Notes under the pieces: model-generated
Told to the model about the DNA's origin: nothing
The model's database searches: none
The model's input: only the letters and a program-made list of their open reading frames with translations
Shown: positions 1 through 5,986 of the stretch, piece by piece
Layout: each line of letters begins with the position of its first letter
Numbering within the stretch: position 1 is the first letter of the stretch
Position numbers and translations under genes: made by a program
Origin: DASTRU01 sp035761045
Lineage (GTDB): Bacteria > Pseudomonadota > Gammaproteobacteria > Burkholderiales > Burkholderiaceae_E
DNA length: 8,063 nucleotides
Assembly (NCBI GenBank): GCA_035761045.1
Contig: DASTRU010000124.1
Coordinates: 1-8,063, forward strand
Direction: 5' to 3'

Positions 1-1060
1 GCCACAGCGGGCAATGCAATCCTCGCGCGTGGTACATGCTGCGATAGGCGATTTCAAGCTTGGCGGCGCTGCCTCGTTTATCGAAACATGAATGCGCGGT
101 CCACCAATACAAGCGCGCGGCCTTTTCCTTGAACACCGCGTCATCGGGCGCGTTCATCGCCTCGCGATAGAGGCGTCCGACATGCCGTCCTATTTTTGGC
201 AGGTCGCGAAATTGGGCATGAACGAACGATCGAGCCAATACGTGCTTGGTCGTCTCTGATTTGTCGAGGGAAATGAGTTCCGAATGCACGAATTTCGTCA
301 TGCCTACCGTTTCAAATCGGCCATCGCTGGTGGGTAAGTGTCCGGTGATGTTCAATGAACCGCTTATCAATCTCAAATCCTGATTATTGACGTTTACGAT
401 GTCCCCACCCGTACGCTCGTCTCCGGAAAAATCGCGTTGGTAAAGCGGATGCGCAATCGCCTGCACACGAACGAAGTCGCAGAGTTCACCGGCCGAGCTT
501 TCAAGCGAATATGGCTCTGTCGGATCGCAGCGAACCTCAAGCGGATTTTTTCCGTTCACTAAATCCACGATTTTTGTACTTGGCGCGCTCACGCGCACTT
601 GCACCGCGTGATTCCATAGCTCGCGAAAGCACGTAATGTCGCCCCGACGAATTTTCTCGCCGCCTTGCTCGATGCCTAAACGCAAATGGCGGCCATAAGG
701 CCCCTGCTCGCGCACGATTTCCTGCAACGGTTGCTCGGTTTGATGCGGCAAGATCATCACGCCGGTAAGGCTACGTTCAAGCTCACCGACCGCTGGCGCG
801 TTTGGCGCGTTTCGAAATGCCTCGCCGGGCCAATGCGGGGTGGCGGCTTTAAAACATAAAGCGTTGCGCAACCAATTAAGACCACCCGTATCGCGCGTGG
901 TTTGTTGCGCGACTTCCGCCGGGTCTTCCCACAACGGATCGCGCGCAAGCGGATGGGATGAGGACGCGCCAACGCTTTCCGACCGTGAATGCGAAGGTTG
1001 CTCGACCTGAGCTTGAGCGTGGCGAAGAGTCGATAAATTGGCGAGAACGCGAGGCAACAT
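1..1060 (-). CDS. Unrecognised protein, effector-like, 3' end cut by window edge
   Basis: Reading the minus strand from an ATG at 1060 gives 353 consecutive sense codons with no stop up to base 1, so the gene continues beyond the window. I do not recognise the family. Residues 1-50 are rich in Ser, Ala, Gln and Pro with no hydrophobic signal sequence (for example EQPSHSRSESVGASSSHP at about 20-37), the composition typical of type III secretion signals. Residues about 316-350 contain Y-W-W-T-A-H-S-C-F-D-K-R-G-S-A-A-K-L-E followed by Y-R-S-M-Y-H-A-R-G. I associate this W..A(H/Q)...RGSA pattern with bacterial effector-like proteins but cannot name a family. No membrane segment is evident. The start is uncertain: neither the ATG nor an in-frame GTG at 1087 has a good ribosome binding site, and an in-frame TGA lies farther upstream. 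Codons such as TTA, AGT, ACA, ATA and AAA seem commoner than in the neighbours, which would fit transfer. That the frame is coding is fairly sure; the role is inference. Confidence 0.72.
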   Translation of the reverse strand, partial: MLPRVLANLSTLRHAQAQVEQPSHSRSESVGASSSHPLARDPLWEDPAEVAQQTTRDTGGLNWLRNALCFKAATPHWPGEAFRNAPNAPAVGELERSLTGVMILPHQTEQPLQEIVREQGPYGRHLRLGIEQGGEKIRRGDITCFRELWNHAVQVRVSAPSTKIVDLVNGKNPLEVRCDPTEPYSLESSAGELCDFVRVQAIAHPLYQRDFSGDERTGGDIVNVNNQDLRLISGSLNITGHLPTSDGRFETVGMTKFVHSELISLDKSETTKHVLARSFVHAQFRDLPKIGRHVGRLYREAMNAPDDAVFKEKAARLYWWTAHSCFDKRGSAAKLEIAYRSMYHARGLHCPLW

Positions 1061-1180
1061 GCGTGAGGCAACTAAGACGGTGATCACCGTAAGTTGAACG
1101 CGGCGCGCATGAGTTCAATCAATCGACGACGCGCAACAGCGTGTCGCTTTAAAAATTGAATCGCTGCTTAACGTAAACGT

Positions 1181-1215
1181 TGAGTGAGCGCTTTCACACA
1201 CTTACTCATTTTTTT
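1181..1215 (+). terminator. Hairpin plus T-tract, reads as a plus-strand terminator
   Basis: In the 177-nt gap between cydB and the left-edge gene, TGAGTGAG (1181-1188) can pair with CTTACTCA (1201-1208): eight pairs including one G-U, with a 12-nt loop, followed directly by seven T (1209-1215). The layout is that of a factor-independent terminator for plus-strand transcription, although no plus-strand gene leads into it. On the minus strand the A-tract precedes the stem and no T-tract follows, so it is a poor terminator for cydB. A second small inverted repeat, CTAACG/CGTTAG (1224-1229 and 1236-1241), spans the cydB stop codon, also without a T-tract on the minus strand. The rest of the gap shows no convincing gene. 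Confidence 0.35.
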
Positions 1216-1237
1216 GCGAACACCTAACGCGATGTCG

Positions 1238-2284
1238 TTAGCCGTAATGCAACTCCCGCGTCTTGCCCCAAAACACGCGATACGCAAACACGGTGTAGCC
1301 AATAATCACGGGCAACACAACCACGGCGCCGATCAAGATGATGATGAGCGACTCGGGGGCCGACGCGGCCTGCCAAATCGTGATGCGGTCCACGACCAGG
1401 TAGGGAAAAAGGCTATACGCCAGCCCGTTGAACGCGAGTACGAAGATACCCACCGTGCATGCGAACGGCGCCCATGCCCAACGGTCGCGACCACGCGCGT
1501 TGTCGTTTGCGGTATCGGCTTCAAGTCGGCGCAAGAACACAAACGCGAGGATAAAAAGCGCGCCGGTCATCAACGGAATTGGCGCGAGCGCGAAGAGCTG
1601 TGGCAGCGCAAACCATTTTTCGAAAATGCCGCGACTCACGAACGGCGTGACGACCGACACCGCCGCGACACCACCCGCCGTCAACCAAAGACTATGACGC
1701 GCCCAACGCACCGCGCGTCGTTGCAAATCGCCCTCGGTTTTCATGATCAACCACCCGGCGCCAAGTAATGCGTAGCCCGCCGCCAAGCACAAGCCGATGA
1801 ATAACGAGAACAACACCTCCGCCGTGCTTTTGCCAAAACCAACGATGAGTTGACCAAGCATCGTGCCTTGCGAGAACGAGGCGAGTAGCGACCCCGCCCA
1901 AAAGATCGTGTTCCAACGCGCCTTGTGTTCGTCGCGCGCCTTGACGCGAAAGTCGAATGCGACGCCACGCAAAATCAACCCCGCGAGCATGAGCGCGACG
2001 GGTAAGTACAAGGCGGTGAGAATCGCCCCATGCGCGAGGGGAAACGCCACGAGCAATAAGCCCACGCCCAAGACGAGCCACGTTTCATTGGCGTCCCAAA
2101 ACGGGCCGATCGACGCGACCATGACGTCTTTTTGTTCGTCGTTGGCCGATCGCAGCAAGATGCCCACGCCTAAGTCGTATCCATCGAGGATCACGTAGGC
2201 AAGCATCGAGATGCCCATCAACGCCATGAAGATGACGGGCAACCAAAACGCCGAGCCGCTCAAGTCGGTGGGAATGCCGTTCAT
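1238..2284 (-). CDS. cydB: Cytochrome bd quinol oxidase subunit II (CydB/CioB)
   Basis: This encodes 348 residues, within the normal size for CydB, the inner-membrane partner of CydA in the bd oxidase that oxidises quinol and reduces oxygen to water. Family signatures are VILDGYDLGVGIL (about 31-43), GPFWDANETWLVLG (about 60-73) and LRGVAFDFR (about 105-113). Hydrophobic segments run through the whole protein (first at about 15-33, last at about 305-335), consistent with a multi-span membrane protein. The ATG at 2284 lies 8 nt after the cydA stop. The GAGG element at 2291-2294 overlaps that stop codon and sits 6 nt before the ATG, so the two genes are cotranscribed and probably translationally coupled. 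No cydX-like small membrane peptide (MWYF...) follows in the 177-nt gap. Identification is firm; the symbol cioB would be equally valid. Confidence 0.96.
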   Translation of the reverse strand: MNGIPTDLSGSAFWLPVIFMALMGISMLAYVILDGYDLGVGILLRSANDEQKDVMVASIGPFWDANETWLVLGVGLLLVAFPLAHGAILTALYLPVALMLAGLILRGVAFDFRVKARDEHKARWNTIFWAGSLLASFSQGTMLGQLIVGFGKSTAEVLFSLFIGLCLAAGYALLGAGWLIMKTEGDLQRRAVRWARHSLWLTAGGVAAVSVVTPFVSRGIFEKWFALPQLFALAPIPLMTGALFILAFVFLRRLEADTANDNARGRDRWAWAPFACTVGIFVLAFNGLAYSLFPYLVVDRITIWQAASAPESLIIILIGAVVVLPVIIGYTVFAYRVFWGKTRELHYG

Positions 2285-2292
2285 CGAACACC

Positions 2293-3642
2293 TCAGGTCG
2301 TTGCGTTACCCGCGGCCAGCGGATTGTTTTCCTTAGGCATCGGTTGTTTAGGCCGCTTGCCCGCCATATGAAAGACCACGCTGATGTAGGCCACCGTCAA
2401 CGCAAGATAAAGCGTGAGGTAAATGGCAAACGATGCGGCGATCATTGGGCTTGGTACGTCGGCGGCGGCCTGCGCGGTGCTAAGCACGCCATACACCAAC
2501 CACGGTTGTCGACCGATCTCGGTCGTATACCAACCCGCGACGACGGCGATCCATCCCGAAAACGTCATGGCGACCAAGGCGCGCGCCAACCATCGAGTAG
2601 GTTCGCGTTGACGCTTTAAACGCACGGCGGCAAGCCACGACACCGCGAGCATCAACACACCGATACCCACCATCGTGCGAAACGCGAAGAACACCGGCGC
2701 GACCGGCGGATGTTCCTTGAACGCATCGATGCCTTTGACCTCGCCTTCGAAGTCGTGCACTAAGTAAAGCGATGCGAGACCAGGGATCGAGATTTCATAG
2801 CGATTGCTTTTACTGATCGCGTCGGGCCAGCCAAACAACACCGCGGCCGCACCTTTGCCCGTCGTCCAAATGCCTTCCATCGCGGCGATCTTCGCGGGTT
2901 GATGTTCAAGCGTGTTGAGTCCGTGCAAATCGCCGACCACCATTTGCACGGGAATCAACGTGGCCGCCATGAAAACGCCGGTGCGCATGGCCGCCATCAC
3001 GTCGGGACCACGATCGTTCTTCAACCAACGCCAAGCCGAAATGCCCGCGATCAGGAACGCGACCGTCAGACCCGACGCGATCAACATATGCGTCAAGCGA
3101 TAAGGCATCGACGGATTGAAAATGATCGCGAGCCAATTGGTGGCATGCGCGACGCCATTGCGCATCTCGAACCCAGCGGGCGTATGCATCCACGAATTCA
3201 GCGCGATGATCCAAAACGCCGAGACCGTGGTGCCAAACGCGACGAGAAACGTGGCGAGCGTATGCACGCGATCCGAAACGCGGCCAATGCCAAACAGCAT
3301 GATCGCGAGAAAGCTGGCTTCGAGAAAAAACGCGGTCAGCACTTCGTACGCGAGCAAGGGACCCGCGATATTGCCCACCGTTTGCATAAAGCCCGGCCAG
3401 TTGGTGCCGAACTGAAAACTCATCGTCACGCCGCTGACGACGCCAAGCGCGAAGCTCAGCGCGAACACCTTCACCCATAGGCGATAGGCGTCCATCCATT
3501 TATTGTCATGCGTGCGGTTATAGCGCCATTTGAAGAACAACAGCACCCAACCCAACGCGATGGAGATGGTGGGAAAAAGAATGTGAAAAGTAATGTTGGC
3601 CGCGAATTGCAGCCGGGCAAGCAGTAAGGCGGAGACGTCCAC
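2293..3642 (-). CDS. cydA: Cytochrome bd quinol oxidase subunit I (CydA/CioA type)
   Basis: This is the 449-residue haem- and quinol-binding subunit of the bd terminal oxidase in the inner membrane. Recognisable conserved positions are His20 (b595/d ligand region, LQFAANITFHILFP), the acidic pair Glu100 and Glu108 (GPLLAYEVLTAFFLEASF), His185 (LTHMLIASG; b558 ligand), Lys251 and Glu256 of the quinol-loop start (HQPAKIAAMEGIW), Met324 (FRTMVGIG; b558 ligand) and the GRQPW motif at 377-381. The loop between the quinol-binding residues and the next membrane span (about 257-318) is short and lacks the extension of the E. coli long-loop form, so it fits the short-loop CIO (cyanide-insensitive) type; actual cyanide resistance is inference. 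The start is GTG at 3642, supported by a strong GGAGG six bases upstream. The gene leads directly into cydB. Confidence 0.96.
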   Translation of the reverse strand: MDVSALLLARLQFAANITFHILFPTISIALGWVLLFFKWRYNRTHDNKWMDAYRLWVKVFALSFALGVVSGVTMSFQFGTNWPGFMQTVGNIAGPLLAYEVLTAFFLEASFLAIMLFGIGRVSDRVHTLATFLVAFGTTVSAFWIIALNSWMHTPAGFEMRNGVAHATNWLAIIFNPSMPYRLTHMLIASGLTVAFLIAGISAWRWLKNDRGPDVMAAMRTGVFMAATLIPVQMVVGDLHGLNTLEHQPAKIAAMEGIWTTGKGAAAVLFGWPDAISKSNRYEISIPGLASLYLVHDFEGEVKGIDAFKEHPPVAPVFFAFRTMVGIGVLMLAVSWLAAVRLKRQREPTRWLARALVAMTFSGWIAVVAGWYTTEIGRQPWLVYGVLSTAQAAADVPSPMIAASFAIYLTLYLALTVAYISVVFHMAGKRPKQPMPKENNPLAAGNATT

Positions 3643-3648
3643 GAATAA

Positions 3649-3653
3649 CCTCC
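3649..3653 (-). promoter_or_regulatory. Ribosome binding site fixing the cydA GTG start
   Basis: On the minus strand, GGAGG is followed by TTATTC and then GTG at 3642. The near-perfect anti-16S match at six-base spacing settles the GTG as the start, since no ATG is placed as well and CydA proteins begin at this point. Confidence 0.85.
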
Positions 3654-3728
3654 AAGGCCTTCAAATCAACTGCGCGCTCGAACACTACTTACTCATGAAA
3701 CGCGCGACGGGCCAGCACTGTATGAGAT

Positions 3729-3765
3729 GCCGTTCGACGCGCGAAGTTTCGATTTCACGAACGGC
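3729..3765. repeat. Inverted repeat just after dsbC
   Basis: GCCGTTCG (3729-3736) and CGAACGGC (3758-3765) form a perfect 8-bp inverted repeat with a 21-nt loop, starting one base after the dsbC stop codon. On the minus strand no T-run follows the stem, so an intrinsic terminator for dsbC is unlikely. On the plus strand the right arm is followed by TTTATTTTTT, but that run is the reverse of the two final Lys codons and stop of dsbC. It may stabilise the 3' end of the ubiquinone hydroxylase-dsbC messenger. The remaining gap up to cydA (3643-3728) holds the cydA ribosome binding site; I see no clear promoter in it. Confidence 0.35.
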
Positions 3766-3766
3766 T

Positions 3767-4504
3767 TTATTTTTTCGCCGACGACTGTGCCAGCATGGCT
3801 TCGACACGGTCTTGCGGAATAGCGCCCGCCACGCGACGGCCATCCGCGAAGAACAAGGTGGGCGTGCCCGACACCTTGTACTTCTGCCCAAGTTCAACGA
3901 CTTTTTGAATCGGATTCGAGCAATCGCCATTACCCGAGGGCGCCACGCCCTTGACCATCCAATCGTCCAACGCTTTTTGCTTATTGGCCGAGCACCATAT
4001 TTGACGCGACTTCACCTCGGAGTCCGGCGAAAGAATCGGGTAAAGGAAGGTATAGATCGTCACGTTCTCCATGCCCGCGATTCCTTGACGAAAGCGCTTG
4101 CAGTAACCGCAGTTCGGATCCGAAAACTCCACGATGACGCGCTCGCCCTTACCACGCACGGTTTTAACCGCGAGGTCGAGAGGCAGGTCTTTAAACGAAA
4201 TGCGATTGAGATCGTCCAAGCGCGCTTGCGTCAGGTTCTGGCGCGTTTTGGCGTCGATCAAATTGCCGAGCAATAAGTAATTGGCCTGCGCGTCGGTGTA
4301 GACGATGTCGTCGCCGACACGGGCTTCCCACAATCCGCTCATCGGCGCCTTGCGCACCTGATCGATCGGTGCGTTCGCGCCCAACCGTGCTTGCAACGCC
4401 GACTTCACGCTCGCCTCGGTGGCGTCTTTATCGGCTTGCGCGAAAGCAAACGGCGTCATTACGGTGCCGAGCGCGAATGCCGCGGCGATGAGCAATCGTT
4501 TCAT
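3767..4504 (-). CDS. dsbC: Periplasmic thiol:disulfide interchange protein DsbC
   Basis: DsbC is a periplasmic disulfide isomerase that reshuffles wrong disulfides and is kept reduced by DsbD. The 245 residues start with a Sec signal peptide (MKRLLIAAAFALG..., probable cleavage after AFA at residue 22). An N-terminal dimerisation domain (about 25-85) follows, with the expected Y-T-D...Y-L-L-L-G-N-L-I-D pattern. Next come a helical linker (about 86-110) and a thioredoxin-fold domain with the redox motif C-G-Y-C at 132-135 and the cis-Pro loop G-T-P-T at 213-216. Cys171 and Cys195 match the second, structural cysteine pair of DsbC. Length is normal for the family. The ATG overlaps the stop of the upstream hydroxylase as ATGA (4501-4504), pointing to translational coupling; its own ribosome binding site (GGAAA) is weak. 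DsbG is the main alternative, but C-G-Y-C and the extra cysteine pair favour DsbC. Confidence 0.95.
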   Translation of the reverse strand: MKRLLIAAAFALGTVMTPFAFAQADKDATEASVKSALQARLGANAPIDQVRKAPMSGLWEARVGDDIVYTDAQANYLLLGNLIDAKTRQNLTQARLDDLNRISFKDLPLDLAVKTVRGKGERVIVEFSDPNCGYCKRFRQGIAGMENVTIYTFLYPILSPDSEVKSRQIWCSANKQKALDDWMVKGVAPSGNGDCSNPIQKVVELGQKYKVSGTPTLFFADGRRVAGAIPQDRVEAMLAQSSAKK

Positions 4505-5730
4505 GTGAGTTTCCGTGGTGAATGCGATCGGCCGATCGCTTGGCGTATCAAACCGTTCTTAAAGACTGGCAAACGGTTGACGAGGTTCAATCCAACATTA
4601 CGTACGGCGCGTACGAATGGATCGTCGAATGCGAACAAGCGTTGCAAGCCGTCGGTCGTGCGCATGAGCAGCGCGAGGTCGGCGGCGCGGGCGCGCGCGT
4701 AGCGGCGAAGCAATCGCATATCGCCAAGGTCGCGGAACGTTTCGCGGTCGGCTATCGTGTCGAGCAAGGTCGCCACGTCCGCCAACCCCGCGTTCATACC
4801 CTGCCCTGCTAATGGATGCATGACATGCGCCGCATCGCCCACCAAGGCAAGACGCGGTTGCACGAGGGTATCGGCTATGAAGTAATGCAAGTCGAACGCG
4901 AGCGCCGGGCTCGCCGCGCGCAACGCGCCCAAGCGCGCGCCGCATGCGCGTTCGACTTCGGCGGCCACGCGCTCGGGCTCCATCGCGCACAACTGCGTCG
5001 CATGCGCTTGCGCGGTGGACCACACCATCGACATACGATGCGAAGGCGTGCTCGCGCCCTCGTGCGCGGGCAATGGCAGCAGCGCGAGAATGCTCGACCC
5101 GAGAAACCATTGATACGCGATATCGCCGTGCGGTCGCTCGGCTTCGAACTCGGCCACGACGCCGCATTGTGCGTAATCGCGATGCTTGCCGGTAATGCCC
5201 ACGTGCGTGCGAACAAGAGAGTTCGCGCCATCCGCACCGACGAGCACGCTCGCCTTCACGCTTCGCGCCTGGGAGCCATCAAGAACAATCTCGACGTGAT
5301 CGTCGTGAAAATGAATGCTGGAAACACCGTCGTCCACGCTCTCGAGTTGCGCTTGCATTGAACAGCCGAGTTGCAACACGCGTTGCAACTCGCGGCTTTC
5401 AACAATCGTGGCGAGTTCGGACACGCATGCGCCGTAGGCGGAAAAACCGAGTCGGCCGGGACGTCGTGTGTCGTCGCCGTGAATTTCCATGTCGTACACC
5501 GGCGCGAGCCGTGAACGATTGAGTTGCCCGGCCACCCGCAAGCGATCAAGCAAAGCCATCGACGCGGGCGAAATTGCAAAAACACGCGGATCCCACGAGG
5601 CGGTGGAAGGCGTGGGAGAAACGCCGACATGCAGGGTGCTTAGGCCTTGTTGAGCCAGCCCAAGCGCGGCCGCGCACCCTACCGCGCCACGGCCAGCGAC
5701 GACGACGTCGAATCGAGAAACACGCGACAT
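4501..5730 (-). CDS. UbiH/UbiF-family FAD-dependent ubiquinone biosynthesis hydroxylase
   Basis: This encodes 409 residues, the usual size for the UbiH/UbiF/UbiI/COQ6 flavin monooxygenases that hydroxylate the ring of ubiquinone precursors at the inner face of the membrane. Visible motifs in order are the dinucleotide-binding G-R-G-A-V-G at 13-18 after VVVA, WDPRVFAIS at 46-54, the FAD/NADH-contacting VLVGADGANSLVR (DG at 167-168), and the second FAD motif LALVGDAAHVMHPLAGQG with GMNAGLAD continuing to 318. The carbon position hydroxylated (C1, C5 or C6) cannot be read from sequence, so no symbol is given. The start is placed at ATG 5730, with AAGG close upstream, because the Rossmann strand begins seven residues in. 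An in-frame ATG at 5757 would add nine residues. A still longer frame from 5835 would cross the tRNA-Phe promoter and is rejected. The 3' end overlaps dsbC by four bases. Confidence 0.93.
   Translation of the reverse strand: MSRVSRFDVVVAGRGAVGCAAALGLAQQGLSTLHVGVSPTPSTASWDPRVFAISPASMALLDRLRVAGQLNRSRLAPVYDMEIHGDDTRRPGRLGFSAYGACVSELATIVESRELQRVLQLGCSMQAQLESVDDGVSSIHFHDDHVEIVLDGSQARSVKASVLVGADGANSLVRTHVGITGKHRDYAQCGVVAEFEAERPHGDIAYQWFLGSSILALLPLPAHEGASTPSHRMSMVWSTAQAHATQLCAMEPERVAAEVERACGARLGALRAASPALAFDLHYFIADTLVQPRLALVGDAAHVMHPLAGQGMNAGLADVATLLDTIADRETFRDLGDMRLLRRYARARAADLALLMRTTDGLQRLFAFDDPFVRAVRNVGLNLVNRLPVFKNGLIRQAIGRSHSPRKLT
4524..4539. repeat. Perfect 16-bp palindrome at the hydroxylase-dsbC junction
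   Basis: GCGATCGGCCGATCGC is a perfect palindrome within the last codons of the hydroxylase gene (encoding A-I-G-R-S), ending 19 nt before the dsbC ATG. In RNA it could fold as a 6-bp stem with a 4-nt loop. Whether it affects dsbC translation is unknown; it may be a chance product of CG-rich coding. Confidence 0.4.
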
Positions 5731-5786
5731 GCCTTGGATGATACGCGAGCGCATTCGAGGCACGCGGCACGCGCGCAATGTTTGGG

Positions 5787-5792
5787 TATAAT
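5787..5792 (+). promoter_or_regulatory. -10 element of the tRNA-Phe promoter
   Basis: A perfect TATAAT lies 44 nt before the tRNA and is followed by the GC-rich discriminator GCGCGGC, a combination typical of stable RNA promoters under stringent control. No good -35 hexamer is seen at 16-18 nt spacing, so the upstream half may be weak or depend on an activator. The predicted start near 5799 gives a leader of about 38 nt to be removed by RNase P. The element lies in the divergent gap shared with the hydroxylase gene. Confidence 0.7.
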
Positions 5793-5836
5793 GCGCGGCT
5801 TTTCCGGGGTGCGTCTCATGCCTCGGGTCGCGCAAT

Positions 5837-5912
5837 GGCCAGGTAGCTCAGTCGGTAGAGCAGCGGATTGAAAATCCGCGTGTCGGTGGTTCGATTCCGC
5901 CCCTGGCCACCA
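5837..5912 (+). tRNA. tRNA-Phe (anticodon GAA)
   Basis: This is a 76-nt cloverleaf with encoded CCA. Acceptor stem GGCCAGG (5837-5843) pairs with CCTGGCC (5902-5908), followed by discriminator A and CCA (5910-5912). The D-arm reads GCTC-AGTCGGTA-GAGC. The anticodon stem GCGGA/TCCGC encloses the loop TTGAAAA with GAA at 5870-5872. The T-arm is GGTGG-TTCGATT-CCGCC. GAA reads both Phe codons. It is the only plus-strand gene here and is transcribed divergently from the hydroxylase gene, with its own TATAAT upstream and a hairpin terminator downstream. Confidence 0.98.
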
Positions 5913-5934
5913 AAATTTCAATTCGAAAACGTCC

Positions 5935-5970
5935 AAAGGCTCTAGAGAAATCAACGCTCTAGAGCCTTTT
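5935..5970. terminator. Bidirectional terminator between tRNA-Phe and the lipoprotein gene
   Basis: AAAGGCTCTAGAG (5935-5947) and CTCTAGAGCCTTT (5957-5969) form a perfect 13-bp stem with a 9-nt loop. On the plus strand the stem ends in TTTT and serves tRNA-Phe. On the minus strand it ends in TTT and lies 17 nt after the stop of the convergent lipoprotein gene. The T-tracts are short, but the stem is strong and correctly placed for both genes. Confidence 0.85.
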
Positions 5971-5986
5971 GCCTTTGTGCGGCTAA

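Noticed and set aside
757..1118. Short minus-strand frames of 104 and 80 codons in the left gene
   Set aside because: They lie in other frames of the 353-codon open frame, which covers this region without a stop and has more natural protein composition.
1167..1208. 13-codon frame MSKCVKALTQRLR after cydB as a small cyd subunit
   Set aside because: Basic and not hydrophobic, unlike CydX, and it coincides with the hairpin arms.
1061..1237. PIP-box (TTCGC-N15-TTCGC) or clear promoter before the effector-like gene
   Set aside because: Only one TTCGC is present; a TTTACG...TTTAAA pair at 18-nt spacing is too weak to call.
3665..3669. TTGAT half-site (minus strand) before cydA as an FNR/Anr box
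   Set aside because: The second half (ATCAA at 4-nt spacing) is missing and no promoter elements fit around it.
3593..4276. Long plus-strand open frame opposite dsbC (also plus-strand frames at 1184-1768 and 2899-3480 opposite cydB and cydA)
   Set aside because: Antisense shadows of well-identified genes in GC-rich sequence; His/Arg-rich composition without domains or ribosome binding sites.
4501..5835. Longer hydroxylase start at 5835
   Set aside because: It would add 35 Arg-rich residues, run through the tRNA-Phe promoter and start next to the tRNA; the flavin-binding strand begins shortly after the ATG at 5730.
5837..5970. tRNA-Phe as an integration site for a genomic island
   Set aside because: No integrase and no repeated copy of the tRNA 3' end were seen in the window.
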